In this document: positions 52,759 through 63,587 of the stretch, piece after piece | How positions within the stretch are numbered: the stretch's first letter is position 1 | Layout: each line of letters begins with the position of its first letter | Assembly: GCA_013127575.1 (NCBI GenBank) | Contig: CP053418.1 | Location: forward strand, 5,084,001-5,148,000 | DNA from: Ramlibacter terrae | GTDB taxonomy: Bacteria > Pseudomonadota > Gammaproteobacteria > Burkholderiales > Burkholderiaceae_C | DNA length: 64,000 nucleotides | Reading direction: 5' to 3' | Position numbers and translations under genes: made by a program | Notes under the pieces: model-generated | The model's input: only the letters and a program-made list of their open reading frames with translations | Told to the model about the DNA's origin: nothing | Databases searched by the model: none

Positions 52759-53811
52759 TTACTCTTCGACGACGTCGGCCGGCAGCAGCGGGATGTCGAG
52801 CGAGGCGCGCACCTTGTTCTCGATCTCGCGGGCCAGTTCCGGGTTCTCGCGCAGGAACTCGCGGCAGTTGTCGCGGCCCCGGCCGATCTTCTCGCCGTTG
52901 TAGGCGTACCAGGCGCCCGACTTCTCCACACGGGCGGTGACGCCCATGTCGATGATCTCGCCCTCGCGGCTGATGCCCTCGCCGAACAGGATGTCGAATT
53001 CCGCCGTCTTGAACGGGGGCGCCACCTTGTTCTTGACCACCTTCACCTTGGTTTCGTTGCCGATCGCCTCTTCGCCCTTCTTGATGGTGCCGGTGCGGCG
53101 GATGTCGAGGCGGACCGAGGCGTAGAACTTCAGCGCGTTGCCGCCGGTGGTGGTTTCGGGGCTGCCGAACATCACGCCGATCTTCATGCGGATCTGGTTG
53201 ATGAAGATGACCATGCAGTTGGTCTTCTTGATCGTGGCGGTGAGCTTGCGCAGTGCCTGGCTCATCAGGCGGGCCTGCAGGCCGGGCAGCGAATCGCCCA
53301 TCTCGCCTTCGATTTCGGCCTTGGGTACCGGGGCGGCCACCGAGTCGATGACGATCAGGTCGACCGCGCCGGAACGCACCAGGCTGTCGACGATTTCCGG
53401 GGCCTGCTCGCCGGTGTCGGGCTGGCTGATCAGCAGGTCGGACACCGAGACGCCGAGCTTCTGGGCGTACTGGATGTCGAGCGCGTGCTCGGCGTCGACA
53501 AAGGCGCAGGTGCCGTTCTGGCGCTGCATTTCGGCGATGACCTGCAGCGTCAGCGTGGTCTTGCCCGACGATTCGGGGCCGTAGATCTCCACCACCCGGC
53601 CGCGCGGCAGGCCGCCGACGCCCGGGGCGATGTCGAGGCCGAGCGAGCCGGTGGACACCACACGGATGTCCTCGATCTTCTCGCCCTCCCCGAGCCGCAT
53701 GATGGTGCCCTTGCCGAACTGCTTCTCGATCTGGGCCAGCGCAGCCTGCAGGGCCTTGGCCTTTTCGGTGTCCGGGCCGGCGATCTTGGTGCCTTTGACT
53801 TGAGTGTCCAT
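52759..53811 (-). CDS. recA: Recombinase RecA
   Basis: A 350-residue protein of normal length in one frame. Walker A is [13 protein letters not shown]-like loops and [23 protein letters not shown] (read in parts) are conserved. It catalyses strand exchange and SOS induction. Two changes stand out: DTGEQAPEI and [14 protein letters not shown] have Pro at positions that are Leu in RecA proteins. Both codons are CCG within CCCGG, explained by T-to-C at CCTGG, and probably not real. ATG 53811 is the standard position, with AAGGAG upstream. Confidence 0.97.
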   Translation of the reverse strand: MDTQVKGTKIAGPDTEKAKALQAALAQIEKQFGKGTIMRLGEGEKIEDIRVVSTGSLGLDIAPGVGGLPRGRVVEIYGPESSGKTTLTLQVIAEMQRQNGTCAFVDAEHALDIQYAQKLGVSVSDLLISQPDTGEQAPEIVDSLVRSGAVDLIVIDSVAAPVPKAEIEGEMGDSLPGLQARLMSQALRKLTATIKKTNCMVIFINQIRMKIGVMFGSPETTTGGNALKFYASVRLDIRRTGTIKKGEEAIGNETKVKVVKNKVAPPFKTAEFDILFGEGISREGEIIDMGVTARVEKSGAWYAYNGEKIGRGRDNCREFLRENPELAREIENKVRASLDIPLLPADVVEE

Positions 53812-53873
53812 CTGGGTTTCTCCTTGGGAATCAATGGGTTGGCGTTTTTTCATCCAGTGGATTTAAGCACAGG

Positions 53874-53889
53874 CTGGATGCATGGCCAG
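53874..53889. promoter_or_regulatory. Weak candidate LexA-type box upstream of recA
   Basis: CTGG-N8-CCAG lies 63-78 bases before the recA start and resembles, but does not match, CTGT-N8-ACAG. An SOS box is expected here; this is the closest candidate I can see. Confidence 0.3.
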
Positions 53890-53955
53890 TACTTTAACGA
53901 GCCAGATGGTCCCGGGTAAACAGGTTTTTTCGTCAGTTTGCCTTACGATCGGCCC

Positions 53956-54428
53956 ATGAGCTCCGAAGAAGGCTGGCGCCTCACCCATCTCGGCCGCCTG
54001 ATGGGCCACGCCATGCGGCGCTTCGACGAGCGCGTGCTCCACCTGATGGCGCACAACATCGATGTGCCGCTCGCGCTGTCGAACCTGGCCGCCCGCGCGC
54101 AGATCAGCGCCGCCCACATCCACATCACGCGCCCACGGAACTGAAGGGCACGCGCCTGACCGACCCGGCCGACCGCGCCGGGATGAGCAAGCAGGCGATG
54201 GGCGACCTGGTGGACCAGTGCGAAGCACGGGGCCTCGTCACGCGCGAGCCCGACCCGCGCGACGCCCGCGCCCGGCTGGTGCAGTTCACGCCCACCGGGC
54301 TGCTCTGGCTGCAGGCTTTCAAGGACGCCGTGGCGCAGGCGGAGCGCGAATTCCGCGACGAGGTGGGGCAGGACATCGCCACCGTGGTCAAGATCGGGCT
54401 CGAGGCCTATGCCGGCGGTCTTGCGTGA
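53956..54428 (+). CDS. MarR-family transcriptional regulator
   Basis: About 157 residues. LSNLAARAQISAAHIHITRHLELKGTRLTDLADRAGMSKQAMGDLVDQCEARGLV (read in parts) forms the winged helix, and REPDPRDARARLVQFTPTG is the typical wing. It is probably a dimeric repressor for efflux or stress genes, but no target is evident. A break lies at about 54130 (CGG for CCTGG plus one extra C). Divergent from recA. Confidence 0.83.
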
Positions 54429-54520
54429 GCGATTGACCTGCGTCAGGGGCGCGTAGGAGCGGCGGCCTAGAATCCGCCCGACCAAGCGCCCGCCCGAAGG
54501 CGCCCACCGGGGAGACAAGC

Positions 54521-55195
54521 ATGCGGATCCTCATCGCCGAAGACGACCGGTGCTGGCCGACGGACTCTTGCGCAGCCTGCGCGCCGCCGGCGCCGCCGTC
54601 GACCACGTGGCGAGCGGCAGCGAAGCCGACGCCGCGCTGATGACGAACAACGAGTTCGACCTCCTGATCCTCGACCTCGGCCTGCCGAAGATGCACGGCT
54701 GGAGGTGCTGCGCAAGCTGCGCGCGCGCGGCTCCACGATGCCGGTCCTGATCCTCACCGCCGCCGACGCGATCGAGGAGCGCGTGAAGGGCTGGACCTCG
54801 GCGCCGACGACTACATGGCCAAGCCCTTCGCGCTGTCCGAACTCGAGGCGCGCGTGCGGGCCCTCACGCGGCGCGGCATGGGCGCGACCAGCAGCACCAT
54901 CAAGCACGGCCCGCTGGTGTACGACCAGGCCGGCCGCGTCGCGACCATCGACGGTCGCATGGTCGAACTCTCGGCCCGCGAGTTGGGCCTGCTCGAAGTG
55001 CTGCTGCAGCGCGCCGGCCGGCTGGTCAGCAAGGACCAGCTGGTGGAACGCCTGTGCGAGTGGGGCGAAGAGGTGAGCAACAACGCCATCGAGGTCTACA
55101 TCCACCGCCTGCGCAAGAAGATCGAGAAGGGACCGATCCGCATTGCCACGGTGCGCGGGCTGGGCTACTGTCTGGAAAAGATCCCCACCTCCTGA
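54521..55195 (+). CDS. OmpR-family response regulator
   Basis: About 226 residues. The receiver domain begins MRILIAEDDQVLADGLLRSL; the phosphorylated Asp lies in LLILDLGLPKMHG; the Lys motif is DYMAKPFALSELEARV. The C-terminal winged helix has LSARELGLLEVLLQRAG and NAIEVYIHRLRKKI, like QseB/TctD. Breaks lie at about 54549 (CCGG for CCAGG), 54702 (CTGG) and 54792 (CTGG). The sensor kinase gene follows 4 bases later. Confidence 0.92.
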
Positions 55196-55199
55196 GCGC

Positions 55200-56668
55200 A
55201 TGAAGCTGTTCCAGCGTGAGCAACGCTCGCTGTTCGGCGAGATCCTCGACTGGATGCTCACGCCGCTGCTGCTGCTGTGGCCGGTCAGCCTGGCGCTGAC
55301 GTGGCTGGTGGCGCAGAGCATCGCCGGCAAGCCGTTCGACCGCGCGCTCGAATACAACGTGCAGGCGCTCGCGCAGCTGGTGGCGGTGCAGAACCAGCGC
55401 GCGGTGTTCTACCTGCCGCAACCGGCCCGCGAGATCCTGCGCGCGGACGATTCCGATCACGTCTACTACCGGTGCTGGGCCCCCGGCAGGAGCTGCTCAG
55501 CGGCGAACGTGATTTCCCCTGCCCGCCGAAGACGAATTCCCGGCCGTGGGCGAAACCCGGCTGCGCGATGCCGAGATGCGCGGCCTCGACGTGCGGGTGG
55601 CGTACACGTGGGTCCGCGTCGACCTGCCCGGCGCCCAGCCGGCGCTGGTGCAGGTGGCCGAAACGCGCGAGAAGCGCTCCGTGCTGGCCACGGAAATCAT
55701 CAAGGGAGTGATGCTGCCGCAGCTGGTGATCCTGCCGCTGGCGGTGCTGCTGGTGTGGCTGGCGCTGGTGCGCGGCATCAAGCCGCTGTCCGAACTCGAG
55801 GAGCGCATCCGCGCCCGCAAGCCCGACGACCTGAGCCCGCTCGACGAGAAGGTGGTGCCGCTGGAAGTGGCCCCGCTGGTGTCGTCGGTCAACGACCTGC
55901 TGCGGCGCCTGAAGGATTCGATCGCGACGCAGAAGCGCTTCCTCGCCGACGCGGCGCACCAGCTCAAGACGCCGCTGGCCGGACTGCGCATGCAGGCCGA
56001 CCCGCCCAGCGCGAGCACTTCAACGCCGAGGAACTGAAGCAGTCGCTCAAGCAGATCGGGCGCTCCAGCATGCGCGCCACCCACACCGTCAACCAGCTGC
56101 TGGCGCTGGCGCGCGCCGAGAGCAGCGGCAAGGCGCTGGTGCGCCAGCGTTGCGACCTCGCGGCCCTGACGGTCGAAGCGGTGCAGGACACGGTGCCGCG
56201 CGCCATGGACAAGCACGTCGACCTCGGCTACGACGGCGTGCTGCCGGGAGGCGAGGGGGTGTGGATCGAAGGCAACCCGACCCTGCTCAAGGAAATGATC
56301 CGCAACCTGCTGGACAACGCCGTGGCGTACACGCCGTCGACGGCGCAGCAGCCGGGCGTGGTGACGGCGCGCGTGCTGGCCGACCCGTTCGGCAGCGTGC
56401 TGGTGCTGCAGGTGGAAGACAACGGGCCCGGCATCGCCGAGGGCGAGCGCGAGCTGGTGTTCCAGCCGTTCTACCGCGCGCTGGGCACCAACGTCGACGG
56501 CTCCGGGCTCGGCCTGCCCATCGTGCGGGAGATCGCCCACCAGCACAAGGCGGAGATCGCGCTGGAGGACGCCCGCCCGGGGCAGGCGCCGCCCGGCACG
56601 CGCGTCACGGGTGCGCTCCGGTCACGGCCGAGGCCACGGCCGCAGCGGGCGAGCTCGAGAACACCTGA
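55200..56668 (+). CDS. Sensor histidine kinase (2CSK-type N-terminus)
   Basis: About 490 residues with two membrane helices, at residues 20-38 (MLTPLLLLWPVSLALTWLV) and near 170 (LVILPLAVLLVWLALV). They flank a periplasmic domain of the 2CSK/TctE kind. HisKA has ADAAHQLKTPLAGLRMQ; the ATPase domain has NLLDNAVAYTP, VEDNGPGIAEGE and GSGLGLPIV. The signal is unknown; TctE-like kinases often sense carboxylates. Breaks lie at about 55472 (CCGG for CCAGG), 55517 (C-run one short), 56005 (CCCG for CCTGG) and 56607, leaving the last 20 residues uncertain. Confidence 0.9.
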
Positions 56669-56727
56669 GCCGCGCACCTTGGTGCCGCATGCACCAAGCT
56701 GGCACGGTTGATGCATTCCCGTCCGGC

Positions 56728-57745
<1,018 letters not shown>

Positions 57746-57786
57746 AGTTCCCGATTTCCCTTCCAACGACGACAAGGAGCTGAGCG

Positions 57787-59029
57787 ATGGACTCTCGAAA
57801 TCCCAAGGACGGCGTGCAACGCCGTTCGCTGCTGACCGGCATGGCCGGCATCGGCCACCGGCCTGGCGCCCGCCGTGCACGCGCAGGAGAAGATCACGCT
57901 GCGCTACCGGGCACCGCGGTCAACCAGGACAAGGCCATCGCCGAGAAGTTCAAGGCCGACACCGGCATCACCATCCAGTACGTGGCGGTGACCACCGACG
58001 ACGTGACCAAGCGCGCCGTCACGGCGCCCAACAGCTTCGACCTGATCGACACCGAGTACTTCTCGCTCAAGAAGATCGTGCCCACCGGCAACCTCAAGGG
58101 CATCGACACCAAGAAGATCAAGAACGCCGACAAGATCACCACGCTGTTCACCAAGGGCGAAGTCGCGGGCAAGAAGGTGGGCGACCGGGGAACGGCGCCC
58201 AAGAAGGTGATGTACGGCCGGCGAGAAGTCGAAGGCGTTCTCCGCCACGCCGACGCAGTTCATGACGCTGATCCCCACCGTCTACAACGCCGACACGCTG
58301 GGCATCCGGCCCGACCTGATCAAGCGCCCGATCACCAGCTGGGCCGAACTGCTCAACCCGCAGTTCAAGGGCAAGGCCGCCATCCTGAACATCCCCTCCA
58401 TCGGGATCATGGACGCCGCCATGGTGGTCGAGGCCATCGGCAAGCACAAGTACGCCGACAAGGGCAACATGACCAAGGCGGAGATCGACCTGACGATCGC
58501 CACGCTGATCGAAGCCAAGAAGGCCGGCCAGTTCCGCGCGCTGTGGAAGGACTTCAACGAGTCGGTCAACCTGATGGCCTCGGGCGAGGTCGTCATCCAG
58601 TCGATGTGGTCGCCCGCCGTGACGGCCGTGCGCACCAAGGGCATCGACTGCGTGTTCCAGCCGCTCAAGGAAGGCTACCGCGCGTGGGCCGCCGGCTTCG
58701 GCGTGCCGGCCACGCTGTCGGGCCGCAAGCTCGACGGCGCGTATGAATTCATCAACTGGTTCCTCGACGGCTGGGCCGGCGCCTACCTCAATCGCCGGGG
58801 TTACTACAGCGCCGTGCTCGACACGGCCAAGGCCAAGATGGAGGCCTACGAGTGGGCGTACTGGATGGAGGGCAAGCCCGCCAGCCAGGACATCAAGGGA
58901 CCGAACGGCGACCTGCTGGCCAAGGCCGGCAGCGTGCGCGACGGCGGCAGCTACGAGCAGCGCATGGGCGGCATCGCCTGCTGGAACGCGGTGATGGACG
59001 AGAACGAATACATGGTCCGCGTGGAATGA
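57787..59029 (+). CDS. Periplasmic substrate-binding protein, spermidine/putrescine type
   Basis: About 414 residues. AAGGAG precedes ATG 57787. A twin-Arg-like RRSLLTGMAGIATGLAPAVHAQ leader leads to a PotD-type protein (LGTAVNQDKAIAEKF, FDLIDTEYFSLKKIVPTGN, ADTLGIRPDLI, SGEVVIQSMWSPAV). Between about 57858 and 57907 the frame is shifted by one extra base and then restored by CCGG for CCTGG, so a raw translation has a false internal segment. A two-base loss lies at about 58214 (CGG for CCTGG in MYLAGEKSK). Ligand unproven; a polyamine-like or amino-acid-derived solute is likely. Confidence 0.88.
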
Positions 59030-59930
59030 GTTCGTCGCTGCCTGACGCGGCGGGCGCACGGGGAGTGGGGGCCTAGCTGCAGGCCACCCCCTTCACGGCC
59101 GTCTTCCTGGTGTTCTTCGTCGTGCCGCTGGGGCTGGTGCTGCTGGTCAGCTTCTGGAACTTCAACGAGTACGAGCTGATCCCCGGGTTCACGCTGCGCA
59201 ACTACGCGGCCATCTTCGAAGGCTGCTCCGGCCTCACGGCGCACGGCAGCCTGTGCGTGACGCTGTCCACCTACCTGTCCACGCTCAAGTTCTCGCTGCT
59301 GGTGTGGGCCTTCACGCTGGTGATCGGCTTCTCGGTGGCGTACTTCCTCGCCTTCCACGTGCGCTCGCCCGGCATGCAGACGCTGCTGTTCGTGCTGTGC
59401 ACCGTGCCGTTCTGGACCAGCAACGTCATCCGCATGATCTCGTGGGTGCCGCTGCTCGGGCGCAACGGCCTCGTCAACCAGGGCTCGTGGGATCGGGACT
59501 CGTGGACCAGCCGGTCGAGTGGCTGCTGTTTTCCGACTTTTCGGTGGTGCTCGCCTTCGTGCACCTCTACACCATGTTCATGATCGTGCCGATCTTCAAC
59601 AGCATGATGCGGATCGACCGCAGCCTGCTGGAGGCCGCCAGCGATTGCGGCGCGTCGGCCTGGCAGTCGCTCTGGAACATCGTGGTGCCGCTGTCCGAGG
59701 ACCGGCATCCTGATCGGCTCGATCTTCGTCGTGACCATCGTCATGGGCGACTTCGTCACCATCGGCGTGATGGGCGGCCAGCAGATCGCCTCGGTCGGCA
59801 AGATCATCCGGTCCAGACCTCGTACCTGCAGTTCCCGCTGGCGGCCGCCAATGCGGTGATCCTGCTGGCGGTGGTGCTGATGATCATCTGGGGCCTGACG
59901 CGGATGGTCGACATCCGCAAGGAACTGTGA
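59026..59930 (+). CDS. ABC transporter permease, first subunit (PotB-like)
   Basis: About 301 residues with six membrane helices and the coupling motif EAASDCGASAWQSLWNIVVPL. ATG 59026 overlaps the upstream TGA. In the raw sequence an amber codon stands at 59074 (GCCTAGCTG) where GCCTGGCTG (Trp) is expected, so it is a CCTGG site changed at G. Breaks lie at about 59485, 59690 and 59808 (CCGG for CCAGG). The end MVDIRKEL is typical for PotB. Overlaps the next gene by one base. Confidence 0.86.
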
Positions 59931-60821
59931 TGGCCCGCCGCGTCCGCGAACCGCGCGCGCCCGGCTTCTGGCCGCTGGCGATCGTGTTCGCGCTGTTCGT
60001 GCTGTTCCTGTACGGGCCGATGTTCACGATCTTCGTGCTCAGCTTCCGGGTCCGGAAGGCGGCCTCACCTTCCCGCTGCGCGGCGTCTCGCTGCACTGGT
60101 TCCGCCAGCTCGCCGCGGGCCTCGGCACGGTCGACATCGGGGCGGCGTTCCGCCGCTCGCTGCTGCTGGGCGCGGTGGTGATGGCGCTGACGGTGGTGCT
60201 CTCCGTGCTGGCGGGCCTGGCCTTCCGCAAGAAGCTGCGCGGCGGCGACGCGCTGTTCTACCTGACCGTGGCCAGCCTGATCATGCCGTCGATCATCGTT
60301 TCGCTCGGGATCGGCCTGCAGTTCCGGCTGCTCGACGGCGGCATCAAGGCGGTCCCTGGGCTCAGCCGGTTTCGAATCCACGCTGGAGAACTACGGGACG
60401 GCGCTCGGCCTGCTCACCTCGGCGCTGGGCGCGCACCTCACCGGACGCTGCCGTTCGGCCTCCTGATCATGTTCGCGGTGTTCAACCGCTTCAATCCGGC
60501 CTACGAAGAAGCCGCGCGCGACCTCGGCGCCACGCCCCGGCAGGGCTTCCGCCACGTGGTGCTGCCGCTGATCGGGCCTTCGGTGGTGGGCGTGGGCATG
60601 TTCGGCTTCACCCTCAGCTGGGACGAGATCGCCCGCACCTCGCAGGCCATCGGCGACGTCAACACGCTGCCGCTCGAATTGCAGGGGCTGACCTCCACGG
60701 TGACCACGCCGGCGATCTACGCGCTGGGCACCGTCACCACGGTGGTCTCGCTGCTGGTGATGGCCCCGGCGGTGGAGCTTGCCATGGGCCGGGGCGCAGG
60801 CAGGGACGCGGCAGGGGCTGA
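59930..60821 (+). CDS. ABC transporter permease, second subunit (PotC-like)
   Basis: About 297 residues. Six membrane helices start with FWPLAIVFALFVLFLYGPMF; the coupling motif is EEAARDLGATPRQGFRHVVLPL, and LSWDEIARTS follows. Breaks lie at about 60046 (CCGG for CCAGG), 60365 (one extra C before CTGG) and 60446 (CCGG for CCTGG). The last two cancel, hiding a 27-residue false segment. The end is unsure: a one-base restoration near 60795 gives a TGA at 60819, 2 bases before the next start. Confidence 0.85.
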
Positions 60822-60823
60822 GC

Positions 60824-61494
60824 GTGCACCGGCTGCTGGTGATCAACCCCAACACCACGGCCGCCGTCAGCCGCCTGCTGCAGGCGCACGTGCAGGCCGC
60901 CGCCGGCGAAGACGCCGGGTGCACACCGTCACCGCGCGCTTCGGGGCGCCCTACATCGTCGACGAGGCCACCTACGCGGTGGGCGCGCATGCCGCGCTCG
61001 ACGCCCGGACCGGCGCCACCAACAACGCGCCCCATTCCACCGGGCCCCATGCGGTGCTGGTCGGCTGCTTCGGCGACCCGGGCCTGTTCGCCTTGCGCGA
61101 GTGCTGCGGCGTGCCGGTCACCGGACTGGCGGAGGCGGCGTTCGCCGAAGCGGCGACGCACGGCCGCTTCGCCGTCGTCACCGGGGGCGAGCGCTGGGGC
61201 CCGATGCTCCAGAGGCTGGCGCTGGTGCTGGGCCATGCGCCGGCGCTGGCCGGCATCCACACCGTGGCGCCGACCGGCGCGCAGCTGGCGGCCGACCCGG
61301 GCGCGGCGCGGGCGTTGCTCCGCCAGGCCTGCCGCGATGCCGCCGCGCGCTTCGATGCGGCGGCCGTGATCGTCGGCGGGGCCGGCGGCCGGCATCGCGG
61401 CCGCCCTGCGCGAGGACGTGAACGTACCCCGGTCGACAGCGTCGCGGCCGGCGCGCGCGCCGCGCTGCGGCTGGCCGCGGGTCAGGCCTTGTAG
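60824..61494 (+). CDS. Asp/Glu/hydantoin racemase-family protein
   Basis: About 226 residues. LLVINPNTTAAVSRLL is the family start; the first catalytic cysteine lies in LVGCFGDPGLFALREC. The second site, usually GCAGM, reads VIVGGAGLAGIAAALRE, so Gly occupies the expected cysteine position. ATARFGAPYIVDEATYAVG fits allantoin/hydantoin racemases. It may act on the imported compound. Breaks lie at about 60918 (CGGG for CCAGG), 61386 (CGG for CCTGG) and 61431 (CCGG for CCTGG). GTG 60824 is the likely start. Its 3' end overlaps the convergent GST gene by 13 bases. Confidence 0.8.
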
Positions 61495-62136
61495 AGGTTC
61501 AGCTCCAGCCGCTCGCGCTCCATCGCCCGCTTCACGGCGGGCAGCGCGGCAACCTTCTGCACGTGCGCCCACAAGGCTGGAACGAGGTCGGGTCGATCTT
61601 CGCGAGCCCGCCCCAGCGCAGCAGCGTCAGGGCATAGGCATCGAGCGGCCCGAAGCGGTCGCCGCCCAGAAGGGCCGGCCCGCATCGGCCGCCTTCCGCG
61701 CCATCGCCTCGATCTCGCCCAGCAGCGCGGCGTACGACTTCGCGTTGAACGACTTGAGCTCGGCCTGAGCCTCCGGCGATTCGGCGAACTTGAACGGCAT
61801 GAAGACGTGCGTGAACGTCGGGTGCACCGTGTTGTTCATCCAGGCCAGCGTCTCCAGCACGCGCGTGCGGGCCAGCGCGTCGCGCGGCAGGAACTGTTGC
61901 TCGGGGAACTTCGCATCGAGGTACTGCACGATCGCCGCGATCTGCGTGATGGCCTCGTCGCCGTCCACCAGCACCGGCACCTGCGCGCGGGGGTTGATGG
62001 CGGTGAAGGCCGGCTCCTTCTGCTCGCCCTTGTGCAGCTTGACCATGACGGGCTCGAACGGCGCGCCGGCGCTTTCCAGCAGCGCATGCGGCACGAACGA
62101 GCAGGCGCCGGGGGCGAAGTACAGCTTGAGGGTCAT
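61482..62136 (-). CDS. Glutathione S-transferase family protein
   Basis: About 219 residues. LKLYFAPGACSFVPHALLESAG has the cysteine-type GACS motif of beta-class bacterial GSTs. INPRAQVPVLVDGDEAITQIAAIVQYLD is the glutathione-binding part, and DRFGPLDAYALTLLRWG the C-terminal domain with the N-capping Asp. Breaks lie at about 61670 (CTGG for CCTGG) and 61595 (CCAG for CCAGG). The substrate is unknown. Convergent with the racemase-family gene. Confidence 0.85.
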
Positions 62137-62155
62137 GGCGGGTCTCCAGCGAAGG

Positions 62156-62817
62156 TCAGCGGCAGGGCCGCAGGGGTCGGGTGGCGAGGGCGGTGCGCAG
62201 GTCGTCCAGGCGCGGCCGCAGGTTGTCGTCGACGGCGGGCAGCAGCAGGCGCTGCCCGCGCTGCTCGGGCCGCTCCTGCAGCACGCGGGCGGTGCGCACG
62301 CCGCGCTCGGCCAGCAGTTCCATCTGGCGCTGGGCGGCGGCTTCGGACGGATGGCCGCCGAGCGACAGGCCGGGCTCGAGTTCCGGGTTGGACAGCGGCT
62401 CGAACGAGACGCCGAGCTGCCGCAGTTCGGCCCGCTTGCGCGCCACCTGCTCGACGCCGGCGTACTTGCCCATGTAGATGATCCAGCGCGGCGGCTCCAC
62501 CAGCGGCTCGAAGTTCCAGGAGCCGGCCGGCCGGCCACGCTTCCAGCAGCGGCCGCAGCGCGGTCACCAGCGGTTCGTCGAGGGGGCCGGCCTGAAGGCA
62601 TTCCGGCGGGCGCGGCGCCTGCGCCATCACGGTCTCGAGCCGGCGCAGCTCGTCGGGACGCAGCACGCGCACGGCCTCCGGCCGCAGTTGCTGCGCGACG
62701 CGCTGCGGCTCCGACTGCTGCGTCGGGCCGACGCCCCCGGGGCAGCAGGAACCCGTGCGACCAGGCATAGAAGCCACCATTGGCCAGCAGCAGGAGCAGG
62801 ACGATCAGGCGCAGCAT
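62156..62817 (-). CDS. SPOR-domain membrane protein
   Basis: About 222 residues. An N-terminal membrane helix (MLRLIVLLLLLANGGFYAW) anchors a largely periplasmic protein. The C-terminal 75 residues form a SPOR-like domain (RWIIYMGKYAGVEQVARKRAELRQLGV), which in other proteins binds denuded septal peptidoglycan. ECLQAGPLDEPLV in the middle matches similar Burkholderiales proteins. Breaks lie at about 62745 (two bases lost at CCTGGGG) and 62520. It follows birA by 7 bases, so the two are probably co-transcribed. Confidence 0.75.
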
Positions 62818-62824
62818 GGAAGGG

Positions 62825-63585
62825 TCAGGGGCGGGGAGCGGCGGGCCGCACGCTCACTTCGGAGCTGCTGACGGCCTGCATGCCGGCCGCAGTATGCACC
62901 AGCAGGCTGCCCGTCTCGCCCACCCCATGGGCAGTGCCGGTGGTGCCGTCGCTGAGGGTGACCGGCCGGTCGCGCAAGGCGTCGCGGGCTGGAACCGGGC
63001 CGGAACGGCGCGAAGCCGAACGCTTCGAAGGACTGCAGCGCCTGCACCAGCGGCAGGGCGACGCGCAACAGGGTCGACGCCGCGTCGGCCGCCGCGTCGA
63101 GCTCCGGACAGCCGCAGGCGGCGTGGACAGGCCGTCCGCCGGGCGCGGGGCGATGTTGAGGCCGACGCCCACCACCACGTACCTCCGTGCGCCGAAGCTC
63201 GCGGTTTCCACCAGGATGCCGCCCAGCTTGCGGTCCCCGACCCACAGGTCGTTCGGCCCTTAAGCTGCGCCGACGGTCCCGTGCTTTCGGCGACGCTGCA
63301 GCCGGCCGCCAGCGACAGCCCGGACCAGTCGGCGGGCTGCAGCGGCAGGCCGAAGGAGAAGGTCAGGGACGCGCCGGCTTCGCTCTGCCACGCCCGTCCC
63401 AGCCGACCGCGGCCTGCGGTCTGCTGCTCGGCCACCAGCAGGGTCGGGTCCGCCAGGCCGCTGCGCGCCCGGCGCATCAGCTCGGAATTGGTCGAATCCA
63501 GTTCCGGCAGCACCTCTACCGTGAAGCCGGGCAGGACGGGCGCCACCTGCTCCCAGATGGCCTCCGCCGGCCAGCGGATGGCCAT
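62825..63585 (-). CDS. birA: Biotin--[acetyl-CoA-carboxylase] ligase
   Basis: About 255 residues, the short form lacking an N-terminal DNA-binding domain, so it should not be a repressor. DSTNSELMRRA and AEQQTAGRGRLGRAW hold the biotinyl-adenylate loop (GRGRxGR); KGPNDLWVGDRKLGGILVE and VVVGVGLNI are conserved. It attaches biotin to the carboxylase carrier protein. Breaks lie at about 63258 (C-run one short), 63128 and 63001 (CCAG for CCAGG). ATG 63585 lies 2 bases after the SET-protein stop. Confidence 0.9.
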
Positions 63586-63587
63586 GC

